Assembly (NCBI GenBank): GCA_045114665.1
Contig: JBGUKW010000164.1
Coordinates: forward strand, 1-5,467
Source of the DNA: CADAWZ01 sp045114665
GTDB taxonomy: Bacteria; Vulcanimicrobiota; CADAWZ01
DNA length: 5,467 nucleotides
Direction: 5' to 3'
Positions within the stretch are counted from its first letter, which is position 1; every line of letters starts with the position of its first letter. Both the position numbers and the translations under genes were made by a program. Below the pieces are notes generated by a model, which worked only from the letters and a program-made list of their open reading frames with translations, searched no databases and was not told the DNA's origin. Positions 1-5,346 of this stretch are shown here, one piece after another.

Positions 1-359
1 TTGTTTTAGATTCTAACAGAAATACAATAAATACATTTGTAAATTATTATTTAAGTAATATATATTTTATTGATTATGTTGTATATAATTCAAGAGGAAC
101 AAATCTTCCTCGAATAACAACAAAAATTTTATTAAATGCTTCTTTCCCTCTTCCGCCACTTGAAGAACAGAAAGAAATTGTAAAAATCCTCGATTCTATT
201 TTGTCAAAAGAAAAGCAAGTTAAAGAAATAGCAGAAAAAGAGATAGAGAGAGTTGAGGATTTGAAAAAAAATCTTTTAACTCGTGCATTTGGTGGAGTTC
301 TTGCAACAAATGATCCAAATGAAGAAAATTCAATCGAATTATTAAAAACAGTGCTGTAA
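1..359 (+). CDS. hsdS: Type I restriction-modification specificity subunit HsdS, C-terminal part (5' end outside window)
   Basis: The frame is open from position 3 to a TAA at 357-359, giving 118 residues with no start codon of its own, so the gene begins to the left of the window. HsdS is the DNA-recognition subunit of a type I restriction-modification complex. It contacts HsdM and HsdR and reads each half of a split target site with one target-recognition domain. The visible part covers the end of the second recognition domain (RGTNLPRI at residues 31-38 of the fragment), then the family hallmark FPLPPLEEQKEIV (48-60). A charged helix of about 35 residues follows, the conserved coiled-coil spacer, and then LLTRAFGG. 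The tail TNDPNEENSIELLKTVL is a very common HsdS ending, so the C-terminus is intact. The hsdM and hsdR genes are not in the window; the 93-base gap to the next gene suggests hsdS is last in its operon. The target site cannot be read from this fragment. Confidence 0.93.
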   Translation, partial: VLDSNRNTINTFVNYYLSNIYFIDYVVYNSRGTNLPRITTKILLNASFPLPPLEEQKEIVKILDSILSKEKQVKEIAEKEIERVEDLKKNLLTRAFGGVLATNDPNEENSIELLKTVL

Positions 360-364
360 AAAAA

Positions 365-410
365 TAAGCGGAATTATTTTTGTCCGAAATAATTCTCCAA
401 AATTAGCTTA
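365..410. other. AT-rich hairpin between hsdS and the S46 peptidase gene
   Basis: GAATTATTT (371-379) pairs perfectly with AAATAATTC (387-395) around a 7-base loop. An outer TAAGC (365-369) can also pair with GCTTA (406-410) across an asymmetric internal loop. It lies just after the hsdS stop, where a terminator would be expected. However, no T-run follows it on the plus strand and the stem is nearly all A-T, so it would be a weak terminator. A T-run does follow on the minus strand, but no minus-strand gene ends here. It could instead stabilise the hsdS mRNA end. Confidence 0.3.
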
Positions 411-440
411 CGAAAAATTTCACATAACAATAAAAAACGA

Positions 441-445
441 AAGGA
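441..445 (+). promoter_or_regulatory. Shine-Dalgarno site of the S46 peptidase gene
   Basis: AAGGA lies 7 bases ahead of the ATG at 453. This fixes the start at the first methionine of the signal peptide rather than at Met7. No convincing sigma-70 promoter stands out in 360-440. Confidence 0.75.
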
Positions 446-452
446 ACAATAT

Positions 453-2531
453 ATGTTTAAAAAACTTACGATGGCAATAGGTATTGCAGGACTTCTTACA
501 GGAATTTCACTTGCAGATGAGGGCATGTGGACATTTGACAACATTCCTGTAAAAAAAATAAAGGTCAAATACAATTTTGAGCCAACACAACAATGGCTTG
601 ACAATGTACGACTTTCAAGTGTCAGATTTAATGACGGTGGAAGTGGTGCTTTTATAAGCAAAACAGGATTAGTTATAACTAATCACCATGTCGCTTCTGG
701 ACAACTTCAAAAAATGTCATCTGCTCAAAAAGACTATTTAAAAGAGGGATTTTATGCCCCAACACAAGACCTCGAACAGAAATGTACAGACCTTGAACTC
801 AATGTGCTTTTTGACATGAAAAATGTTACAGATGAAGTCATAAAATCGGCAGAAGGTCTTGATGGTGAAAAGGCAATTAAAGCAAGAAAAGCCAAGATCT
901 CACAGATTGAAAAAGCCAACAAAGAAAAAACTGGAATGAGAAGTGATGTTGTAAAATTGTACAATGGAGGTGAATACTGGCTCTATACATACAAAAAATA
1001 CAGAGATGTACGCCTTGTAATGGCACCTGAAAAACAGATTGCTTTTTATGGTGGAAGTTATGACAATTTTACATATCCACGCTATGATTTGGATTTTGCA
1101 ATATTCAGAGTTTATGAAAATGGCAAACCAATAAACTGTGATCACTTCCTAAAATTCAGCACAAAATCACCTGAAGAAAATTCTCTTATCTTTGTTTCAG
1201 GCAATCCAGGAAGAACAAAAAGAAATATAACATATTCACAATATCTCTTTAACAGAGATTTTCAATACCCAGCAAAAATTTACAAATATAACAAAATTCT
1301 AAAAAATCTATATTCATACGCAAAACAAGACCCAGAATCTGCCAGAAGAGCAGAAACCCTCATATTTTCCTATGAAAATAGCAAAAAAGTATCTGAAGGC
1401 GAATTTAAAGGCGTAAAAGACAAAGAACTTTCAGCAATATTTAAAACAAAAGAAGACCAATTTAGAGAATCTGCTTCAAAAGATTCAAAACAAAAAGCAG
1501 AACTCGACTCAGCTTATAACGATATAGGAAAAGCTGTCAGTAAATACAAAGAAAAATATGATGAACTTGCATTTGGTTGCTTAGGCGGAAACAGACTTCC
1601 TGAAATTGCTTTTGTCATTGTCAGATATTGTACGGAAATGGAAAAACCTGATTCAGAACGCAAAAATGGTTTTCACGATTCACAACTCGATGTTCTAAAA
1701 TATGAATATCTCTCACCAGAGCCTATTTATGATGATTTGGAAACAGTAATGTTAAGATCATACCTCGAAATGGCAGAAGAAAATTTGGGTTCAAAAGAAA
1801 AAAATCCAATTGTAAAAATGCTTCTTGACATATACACACCAAATGAAAGAGCAAAACAGTTGATAGCTGGAACAAGACTTAAAGATGTTGAATACAGAAA
1901 AAAATTGATGAAAGGCGGACTCAAAGCCTGTAAACAAAGTAAAGACCCACTTATCCAGTTGGCATTACAAATGGAACCAATAAAAGCTGCACAAGAAGAT
2001 TGGTATCAAAAAGAATATGAATCAAGAGTAGTCCCAGCTGTAGAAAAAATTGCAGCTATCAAATTCAAAACATATGGAAAAGACATATATCCAGATGCAA
2101 CATTTACACCTCGTCTCGCCTATGGTCCAGTAAAGAGATATGAAACAAACGGAACTTATGCTCCTTGTAAGACAACTTTTTACGGATTATATGACAGATA
2201 CTACTCATTCAAAGGAACAGGAATGAAAGAATGGGATCTTCCCAAAATCTATCTTGAAAAAGAATCAAAAATAAACAAAGCCGAAACTTTCGATTTTGTC
2301 TATGATGCTGACACAATAGGCGGAAATTCTGGTTCACCAGTTGTCAACACAAAAGGTGAACTTGTAGGTATCAATTTTGACAGAAACACTGAAGGAATGA
2401 CAAGACAGTTTATGTATGACGGAAGATATGCAAGAAGCCTTGCAGTAAGTGCAGTTGCTGTTCTTGAAACTCTTAAAAATGTCTATGGTGCTGAAAAATT
2501 GGCAGATGAATTGACTAAAACTGGAATTTAA
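453..2531 (+). CDS. S46-family dipeptidyl peptidase, DPP11-like (Asp/Glu specificity predicted), periplasmic
   Basis: This 692-residue secreted serine exopeptidase should release dipeptides from the N-termini of oligopeptides in the periplasm. Residues 1-21 form a Sec signal peptide (KK, hydrophobic core, cut after SLA), leaving the mature start DEGMWTFDN typical of S46 enzymes. The chymotrypsin-fold triad is complete: His79 (TNHHV), Asp214 (YDLDFAIFRVY) and Ser626 (GGNSGSPVV). Asn205, in DNFTYPR, matches the family's substrate N-terminus-binding region, and SGNPGRTKR is also conserved. The length is close to the roughly 700-720 residues of known members. Arg644 lies 18 residues after the catalytic serine, in NFDRN. 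This is the spacing of Ser655 to Arg673 in Porphyromonas gingivalis DPP11, where the arginine binds acidic P1 side chains; DPP7 has glycine there. Family membership is near certain; the acidic specificity is inferred from this one residue. The gene stands alone, with hsdS upstream and an IS scar downstream, so no operon partner is visible. It looks less AT-rich than the minus-strand Sel1 gene. Confidence 0.95.
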   Translation: MFKKLTMAIGIAGLLTGISLADEGMWTFDNIPVKKIKVKYNFEPTQQWLDNVRLSSVRFNDGGSGAFISKTGLVITNHHVASGQLQKMSSAQKDYLKEGFYAPTQDLEQKCTDLELNVLFDMKNVTDEVIKSAEGLDGEKAIKARKAKISQIEKANKEKTGMRSDVVKLYNGGEYWLYTYKKYRDVRLVMAPEKQIAFYGGSYDNFTYPRYDLDFAIFRVYENGKPINCDHFLKFSTKSPEENSLIFVSGNPGRTKRNITYSQYLFNRDFQYPAKIYKYNKILKNLYSYAKQDPESARRAETLIFSYENSKKVSEGEFKGVKDKELSAIFKTKEDQFRESASKDSKQKAELDSAYNDIGKAVSKYKEKYDELAFGCLGGNRLPEIAFVIVRYCTEMEKPDSERKNGFHDSQLDVLKYEYLSPEPIYDDLETVMLRSYLEMAEENLGSKEKNPIVKMLLDIYTPNERAKQLIAGTRLKDVEYRKKLMKGGLKACKQSKDPLIQLALQMEPIKAAQEDWYQKEYESRVVPAVEKIAAIKFKTYGKDIYPDATFTPRLAYGPVKRYETNGTYAPCKTTFYGLYDRYYSFKGTGMKEWDLPKIYLEKESKINKAETFDFVYDADTIGGNSGSPVVNTKGELVGINFDRNTEGMTRQFMYDGRYARSLAVSAVAVLETLKNVYGAEKLADELTKTGI

Positions 2532-2577
2532 AGCATAAACAGGAGTGAAAAAAGTATTTTTTATATAATTTTCGTAA

Positions 2578-2600
2578 ATTAACTCGTTATGTTAGTTAAT
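2578..2600. repeat. Short inverted repeat downstream of the S46 peptidase gene
   Basis: ATTAACT (2578-2584) pairs with AGTTAAT (2594-2600) around a 9-base loop, 47 bases after the S46 stop and 22 bases before the IS end. No T-run follows it on the plus strand, so it is at best a weak terminator or RNA 3'-end structure. No clear intrinsic terminator is visible elsewhere in 2532-2621. Confidence 0.25.
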
Positions 2601-2621
2601 AAAAAAATGGTTGAGATTGCC

Positions 2622-2634
2622 TGAACTGCTCCCC
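2622..2634 (+). repeat. Left terminal inverted repeat of the IS3-family fragment
   Basis: TGAACTGCTCCCC begins with the TG dinucleotide that ends IS3-family elements and matches the IS150-group consensus at most positions. No matching right-end copy (reverse complement ending in CA) occurs in the window. Confidence 0.6.
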
Positions 2635-2812
2635 TTTTATCGGACTAATAATGCAAATAGATAATTAGAAAAATAAAAGGGGAATTTTTATTTTTAGTAA
2701 TACAAAATATTCAAATGAGTTTCGTCTAAAATTAGTATTGGAATATTTAGAAGGAAACTATGGTATAAGAGAATTTGGGAGAAAATATGGTATTTCACCA
2801 AGTCACCTAAAA
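2622..2812 (+). mobile_element. Truncated IS3-family (IS150-group) insertion sequence, left end only
   Basis: The fragment begins with TGAACTGCTCCCC (2622-2634), matching the TGTACTG(A/C)CCCC-type left terminal inverted repeats of the IS150 group. CTTTTATCGGACTAA follows, as is usual for the outer end of these elements. About 55 bases further in, a Shine-Dalgarno sequence and the start of orfA appear. IS likeness stops near 2812, inside the orfA helix-turn-helix. The rest of orfA, all of orfB (the DDE transposase) and the right inverted repeat are absent from the window. With one end missing, no target-site duplication can be checked. The copy is dead by itself. The right boundary is approximate, taken from where the protein similarity ends. 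Confidence 0.75.
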
Positions 2813-2866
2813 TTTTATTTTTTTATTGACCAAATATTTTGTATAAAATTTTACCCAATAAAGTGA
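2690..2866 (+). pseudogene. IS3-family orfA (helix-turn-helix) fragment, 3'-truncated, apparent ATT start
   Basis: The frame reads (I/M)FSNTKYSNEFRLKLVLEY, then LEGNYGIREFGRKYGIS and PSHLK. This is the N-terminal helix-turn-helix of IS150-type OrfA, which binds the element's ends; the usual pattern is KYS-EFKLKLV-EYLEG--G-R-LAKKYGIS. The best start is ATT at 2690, five bases after AGGGGAA (2678-2684). No ATG, GTG or TTG fits this Shine-Dalgarno site, so either a rare ATT start is used or an ATG has mutated. After about residue 41 (near 2812) the sequence turns into unrelated FYFFIDQIF and reaches TGA at 2864-2866, compared with roughly 100-170 residues for complete OrfA proteins. The tail overlaps the 3' end of the minus-strand Sel1 gene by 44 bases. 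It is a non-functional remnant. Confidence 0.7.
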
Positions 2867-4415
2867 GTTGAACTTTAGCTACTTCATACCCTTGGTCTGC
2901 TGCCTTCTTATACCATTTCACAGCCTCAGACTCATTTTCTTTTACCCCTCTACCCTTTCTATACATACAAGCAAGATTAAATTGTGCTTCTGGCTTACCT
3001 TGTTCTGCGGATTTCCTGAACCATTTCGAAGCCTTTAAATAATCTTGTTTTACACCTTTACCATTTGCATACATAAATCCAAGATTACATTGAGCATTTG
3101 CATTTCCATTTTCTGCTGATTTGCGATACCACTTCAATGCCTTTTTAATATCTTTTTTGACTCCATCACCATTGTCATACTTAAAGGCAAGATTATATTG
3201 TGCCTTTGCATGTCCCTGTTCTGCTGATTTGCGATACCACTTCAATGCCTTTTTAATATCTTGTTTGACCCCATCACCATTGTCATACTTAAGAGCAAGG
3301 TTATATTGTGATTTTACATTTCCCTGTTCCGCAGCCTTTTTATACCAATTAACAGCTTCTTCTTGATCTTGTGTAACACCTTTACCATCTTCATACTTAA
3401 GAGCAAGATTAAATTGTGCCTTCGCATTTCCCTGTTCTGCAGCTTTTTTATACCACTTAACAGCCTCACTATAATCTTGTTCTGTACCTTCTCCACAACT
3501 ACACATAACGGCAAGATTAAATTGTGCCTTCGCATTTCCCTGTTCTGCAGCCTTTTTATACCACTTAACAGCCTCTTTTTTATTCTCTGCAACCACTTCG
3601 CCATTATCATACTTAAGAGCAAGATTAAATTGTGATTCAGGTTCTCCATAATTTGCTCTCAAAATAAGCTCTTCCAATTTCAATTTTTTAATTAATAATT
3701 CTGTTGAATTTAATATTTTTACATCATTGAATATTCCTATAGATTGATAATATTTCAATTTTAACCTTCTAGCTTTCAGCTGAAGTTCTATAAAATTATC
3801 TGAAACATCTCTATGGTCAATTTTAATATGTTCTAATTCTGTTTTAAGTTTATTAACTCGTACAATAGTTTCTTCAATTAGTTTGCTTGATTCTTTAAGG
3901 TCTCTTTCTATTTCTAATTTTTCAGCAGTTATCTCATCATATTTTGTCTTTAAATTTTCTTCTCTCTTTTGGCTATCTTCTAAATCTATTTTCAACAGCT
4001 TGGCTTTTTCCTCAGAGTTCTTAAAATATTTTTCAACCTCTTCTATTTCTTGTACTTTAGATTTTATTAGATTTTCAAGTTCTTGTTTACTAATATTTTC
4101 AAAGTCTAATATCAGATTATCTATTTGTTTATCAAATGCTTCACTAAAAGAATCTATTATAAAATCTATCCATTTTTCAGAAACTCCCTGTTCTTCAAGT
4201 AAACATCTTATTTTTGAAATTCTATAAATCATCACCCCATTATCTTTAAAAAAAAGACTCAAAATTTGATCATTTAAATTTTTTTTCAAAACTCTAAATT
4301 TCTTAGAATCATCAGGAGCAAGTTCTCGCAAATATTCAATAAATCTTTCCGAATTCAACAAAATAGAATCATCTTTTTGTGAAATTATATATGTTATCGC
4401 TTCAGAAATTGTCAT
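2823..4415 (-). CDS. Sel1-repeat (TPR-like) protein with helical N-terminal domain and coiled coil
   Basis: This 530-residue protein has no signal peptide or membrane segment, so it is predicted to be cytoplasmic. Residues 1 to about 95 form a compact helical domain with the pattern ILLNSERFIEYLRELAPDDSKKF and later GVSEKWIDFIIDSFSEAF. I have seen similar helical modules at the N-termini of multidomain repeat proteins, but this is pattern likeness only. Residues 100 to about 215 are rich in Glu and Lys with hydrophobic heptads, so a long coiled coil is likely, probably for oligomerisation. Residues 261-512 are seven Sel1 repeats of exactly 36 residues (AQFNLALKY-GKGV-QD-EAVKWYKKAAEQGNAK), a solenoid that normally binds proteins. 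An 18-residue capping tail follows. The ATG at 4415 has AGGGTG 7 bases upstream and a terminator separates it from the gene before it, so it is likely monocistronic. No catalytic motif is visible; a scaffold role is inferred and the partner is unknown. Confidence 0.9.
   Translation of the reverse strand: MTISEAITYIISQKDDSILLNSERFIEYLRELAPDDSKKFRVLKKNLNDQILSLFFKDNGVMIYRISKIRCLLEEQGVSEKWIDFIIDSFSEAFDKQIDNLILDFENISKQELENLIKSKVQEIEEVEKYFKNSEEKAKLLKIDLEDSQKREENLKTKYDEITAEKLEIERDLKESSKLIEETIVRVNKLKTELEHIKIDHRDVSDNFIELQLKARRLKLKYYQSIGIFNDVKILNSTELLIKKLKLEELILRANYGEPESQFNLALKYDNGEVVAENKKEAVKWYKKAAEQGNAKAQFNLAVMCSCGEGTEQDYSEAVKWYKKAAEQGNAKAQFNLALKYEDGKGVTQDQEEAVNWYKKAAEQGNVKSQYNLALKYDNGDGVKQDIKKALKWYRKSAEQGHAKAQYNLAFKYDNGDGVKKDIKKALKWYRKSAENGNANAQCNLGFMYANGKGVKQDYLKASKWFRKSAEQGKPEAQFNLACMYRKGRGVKENESEAVKWYKKAADQGYEVAKVQLTLLGKILYKIFGQ
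2880..3635 (-). repeat. Seven tandem 108-bp units encoding Sel1 repeats
   Basis: The seven units each encode exactly 36 residues (261-296, 297-332, 333-368, 369-404, 405-440, 441-476, 477-512), with no indels between them. Units 4 and 5 are almost identical in DNA: 3111-3184 and 3219-3292 differ at 2 of 74 positions. Units around 1-3 also share a long block: 3403-3467 and 3511-3575 differ at 1 of 65. Such near identity at synonymous sites points to recent tandem duplication or gene conversion within the gene. Because 108 is a multiple of three, the repeat also keeps spurious frames open on both strands here. Confidence 0.93.
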
Positions 4416-4422
4416 TATTTTT

Positions 4423-4428
4423 CACCCT
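4423..4428 (-). promoter_or_regulatory. Shine-Dalgarno site of the Sel1-repeat gene
   Basis: On the minus strand AGGGTG lies 7 bases ahead of the ATG at 4415. This supports the first methionine as the start. Confidence 0.7.
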
Positions 4429-4448
4429 AAAAATATATAAAAAGAATA

Positions 4449-4467
4449 TATAAAATAATATTTTATA
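4449..4467. promoter_or_regulatory. Perfect AT palindrome upstream of the Sel1-repeat gene
   Basis: TATAAAATAATATTTTATA has two 9-base arms around one central base, about 34 bases ahead of the Sel1 start codon. The promoter for that gene must lie in 4416-4506, because a terminator precedes it. On the minus strand TTGTTA (4465-4470) could serve as a -35 box next to this palindrome, with several AT-rich -10 choices. It may be an operator or simply chance in an almost pure A-T stretch. Confidence 0.25.
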
Positions 4468-4506
4468 ACAAAATATTTTTTCCTATAAAATATAAATACT
4501 ATAAAT

Positions 4507-4550
4507 AAAACCTTCTATGATACAAAATTGTATCACAGAAGGTTTTTATT
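4507..4550 (-). terminator. Strong hairpin terminator of the flavoprotein gene (bidirectional shape)
   Basis: AAAACCTTCT (4507-4516) pairs with AGAAGGTTTT (4537-4546), and TGATACAA (4518-4525) with TTGTATCA (4528-4535). There is one A/C mismatch, and the formal loop is only 2 bases, so the innermost pairs will open. Read on the minus strand the stem ends in GGTTTTATTTAT, a usable U-tract, 21 bases after the flavoprotein stop. It should end that transcript and insulate the Sel1 gene downstream. The plus side also ends in a T-run (GGTTTTTATTT), so it could work both ways. Confidence 0.85.
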
Positions 4551-4566
4551 TAATCCCTCAAACTAT

Positions 4567-5148
4567 TTATTCAGCTAACCAGTCAAAAAGACTTTTCATT
4601 TTATTTGCAAATTCTGGTTCCTTTGCGACTTTATCAGAAAATGCATTTTTGTCATTTTGGTTTCCAAGCATAATTGTTTTATGGTCGTTTACACCAACTA
4701 CCCTAAAATTAAATGCAGTTGTATTTGCAACCTTATCGTATTCATCAGCTGGCCCACTTCCAAAAGAGAAAACCACAAGCATTTTTTTAATCTTGTCTTT
4801 GAAATCATCAAAACCTTTTGAAGGATCAAAAAATACATACAATCTGTCTATCAACATTTTTATTGTAGCAGGAGGATAATTAAAATAAATAGGTGAGATA
4901 AAAGTAATTCCGTCTGCTTCATAAACTTTGTGCAAGACTTCGGTTATGTCATCTTTATGGATACATTTTTTAGTCTTCTTACAAGAATCACAATGTATGC
5001 AATTTTTTACATTTTTGAGTTCTCTTATATTCACATAATCGACCTCAATAGAATCATTGCCTTCATATTGCTTTTTAGCAAATTCAACAATAGAATCACA
5101 ATTTCCATTTTTTCTCGGGCTTGACGAAATAACAAGAATTTTTTTCAT
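4567..5148 (-). CDS. Flavodoxin-fold NAD(P)H-dependent FMN oxidoreductase with four-cysteine cluster
   Basis: This 193-residue cytoplasmic flavoprotein belongs to the NADPH-dependent FMN reductase/flavodoxin superfamily. The first strand and the FMN-phosphate loop are MKKILVISSSPRKNGNCDSI (residues 1-20). SPIYFNYPPATIKMLIDR (85-102) is the second FMN-contacting segment, and VVFSFGSGPADEY (125-137) the third. Cys50, Cys53, Cys56 and Cys62 (CIHCDSCKKTKKC) give CX2CX2CX5C. This is the compact motif that binds a [4Fe-4S] cluster in archaeal iron-sulfur flavoprotein (Isf), and it is also common in uncharacterised clostridial-type flavodoxin-family proteins. The length matches the family. The physiological electron donor and acceptor cannot be told. 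Roles known for relatives include FMN or quinone reduction and O2/H2O2 detoxification in anaerobes. The gene is alone between its own promoter region and its own terminator. GGGGAG lies 6 bases before the ATG at 5148, which fixes the start. Confidence 0.92.
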   Translation of the reverse strand: MKKILVISSSPRKNGNCDSIVEFAKKQYEGNDSIEVDYVNIRELKNVKNCIHCDSCKKTKKCIHKDDITEVLHKVYEADGITFISPIYFNYPPATIKMLIDRLYVFFDPSKGFDDFKDKIKKMLVVFSFGSGPADEYDKVANTTAFNFRVVGVNDHKTIMLGNQNDKNAFSDKVAKEPEFANKMKSLFDWLAE

Positions 5149-5154
5149 AAATTA

Positions 5155-5160
5155 CTCCCC
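5155..5160 (-). promoter_or_regulatory. Shine-Dalgarno site of the flavoprotein gene
   Basis: GGGGAG on the minus strand is 6 bases ahead of the ATG at 5148. It is a strong match to the anti-Shine-Dalgarno sequence. Confidence 0.8.
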
Positions 5161-5162
5161 TA

Positions 5163-5198
5163 TTTTGAAAATATATACATATTATTATTTTTTCAAAA
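5163..5198 (-). promoter_or_regulatory. Flavoprotein promoter candidate framed by a 9-bp inverted repeat
   Basis: On the minus strand TTGAAA (5191-5196, -35) and TATTTT (5168-5173, -10) are 17 bases apart, close to sigma-70 spacing, and lie just ahead of the Shine-Dalgarno site. TTTTGAAAA (5163-5171) and its exact reverse complement TTTTCAAAA (5190-5198) cover the two boxes, an arrangement expected of a dimeric repressor site. The short distance from the -10 box to the Shine-Dalgarno site (7 bases) would give a very short leader. The A-T bias weakens both calls. Confidence 0.4.
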
Positions 5199-5262
5199 TC
5201 GATATATTTTCCTTTTTTCTAAATTCTAAAGGCAAAATCAAAAAAAACATTGAATAAAAATT

Positions 5263-5302
5263 TTATTAATTCGGTAATTAAATAATTTAATTAAATAATT
5301 GG
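5263..5302 (+). repeat. Direct repeat copy 1, containing a 13-bp tandem duplication and a palindrome
   Basis: TTATTAATTCGGTAATTAAA and the following TAATT...GG match copy 2 at 5425-5467 except for one substitution, a one-base shift in an A-run and an extra 13 bases. The extra bases come from a tandem AATTAAATAATT(T/G) at 5276-5288 and 5289-5301. This copy contains the perfect palindrome TAATTAAATAATTTAATTA (5275-5293), which copy 2 lacks. Weaker similarity runs on to the right (TTTATTTCTGCTT compared with TGTATTATCTACTT). Confidence 0.65.
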
Positions 5303-5327
5303 TTTATTTCTGCTTCCGACTTAATAT
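5299..5327 (+). promoter_or_regulatory. Promoter candidate for the 20-codon ORF
   Basis: TTGGTT (5299-5304) and TAATAT (5322-5327) are separated by 17 bases, a sigma-70-like layout. The -35 half overlaps the end of direct repeat copy 1, and copy 2 carries the equivalent TTGGGT at 5449-5454. Each box matches consensus only moderately. The predicted transcript would start almost at the Shine-Dalgarno site. Confidence 0.3.
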
Positions 5328-5346
5328 TAACAAAAGGGAGAAGAAA

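Noticed and set aside
2545..2566. A-run followed by T-run as a terminator for the S46 gene
   Set aside because: The AAAAAA/TTTTTT pairing has no G-C pairs and a tiny loop, so it would not form a stable stem.
2545..2568. GTG-started mini-ORF after the S46 stop (AGGAGTG...)
   Set aside because: The possible Shine-Dalgarno site overlaps the start codon and the frame stops after seven codons.
2578..2586. ATTAACTCG shared with the right-edge repeat at 5428-5436
   Set aside because: Only nine bases match and the flanks do not align; in such AT-rich DNA this is likely chance.
3121..3635. Plus-strand frames with repeated Cys/Phe-rich blocks
   Set aside because: They are antisense shadows of the Sel1 repeats; their periodicity follows from the true gene.
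2880..3635. Regularly spaced repeats suggestive of a CRISPR or DNA satellite array
   Set aside because: The 108-bp units are continuous coding sequence for 36-residue Sel1 motifs; there are no repeat-spacer alternations of CRISPR length.
3314..3649. Long open frame on the minus strand with repeated RNREMRRHNLILPL-like blocks
   Set aside because: It lies inside the Sel1 array in another frame. A 108-bp period keeps any stop-free frame open, and it has no Shine-Dalgarno site and no independent support.
3883..4227. Plus-strand Ser/Phe-rich ORF of 114 residues
   Set aside because: It is antisense to the coiled-coil region; Glu/Lys codons read backwards give Ser/Phe/Leu runs. No ribosome binding site was seen.
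4517..4879. Plus-strand ORF of 120 residues starting in the terminator hairpin
   Set aside because: Its ATG lies in the terminator stem and the rest is antisense to the flavoprotein gene, which has clear family motifs.
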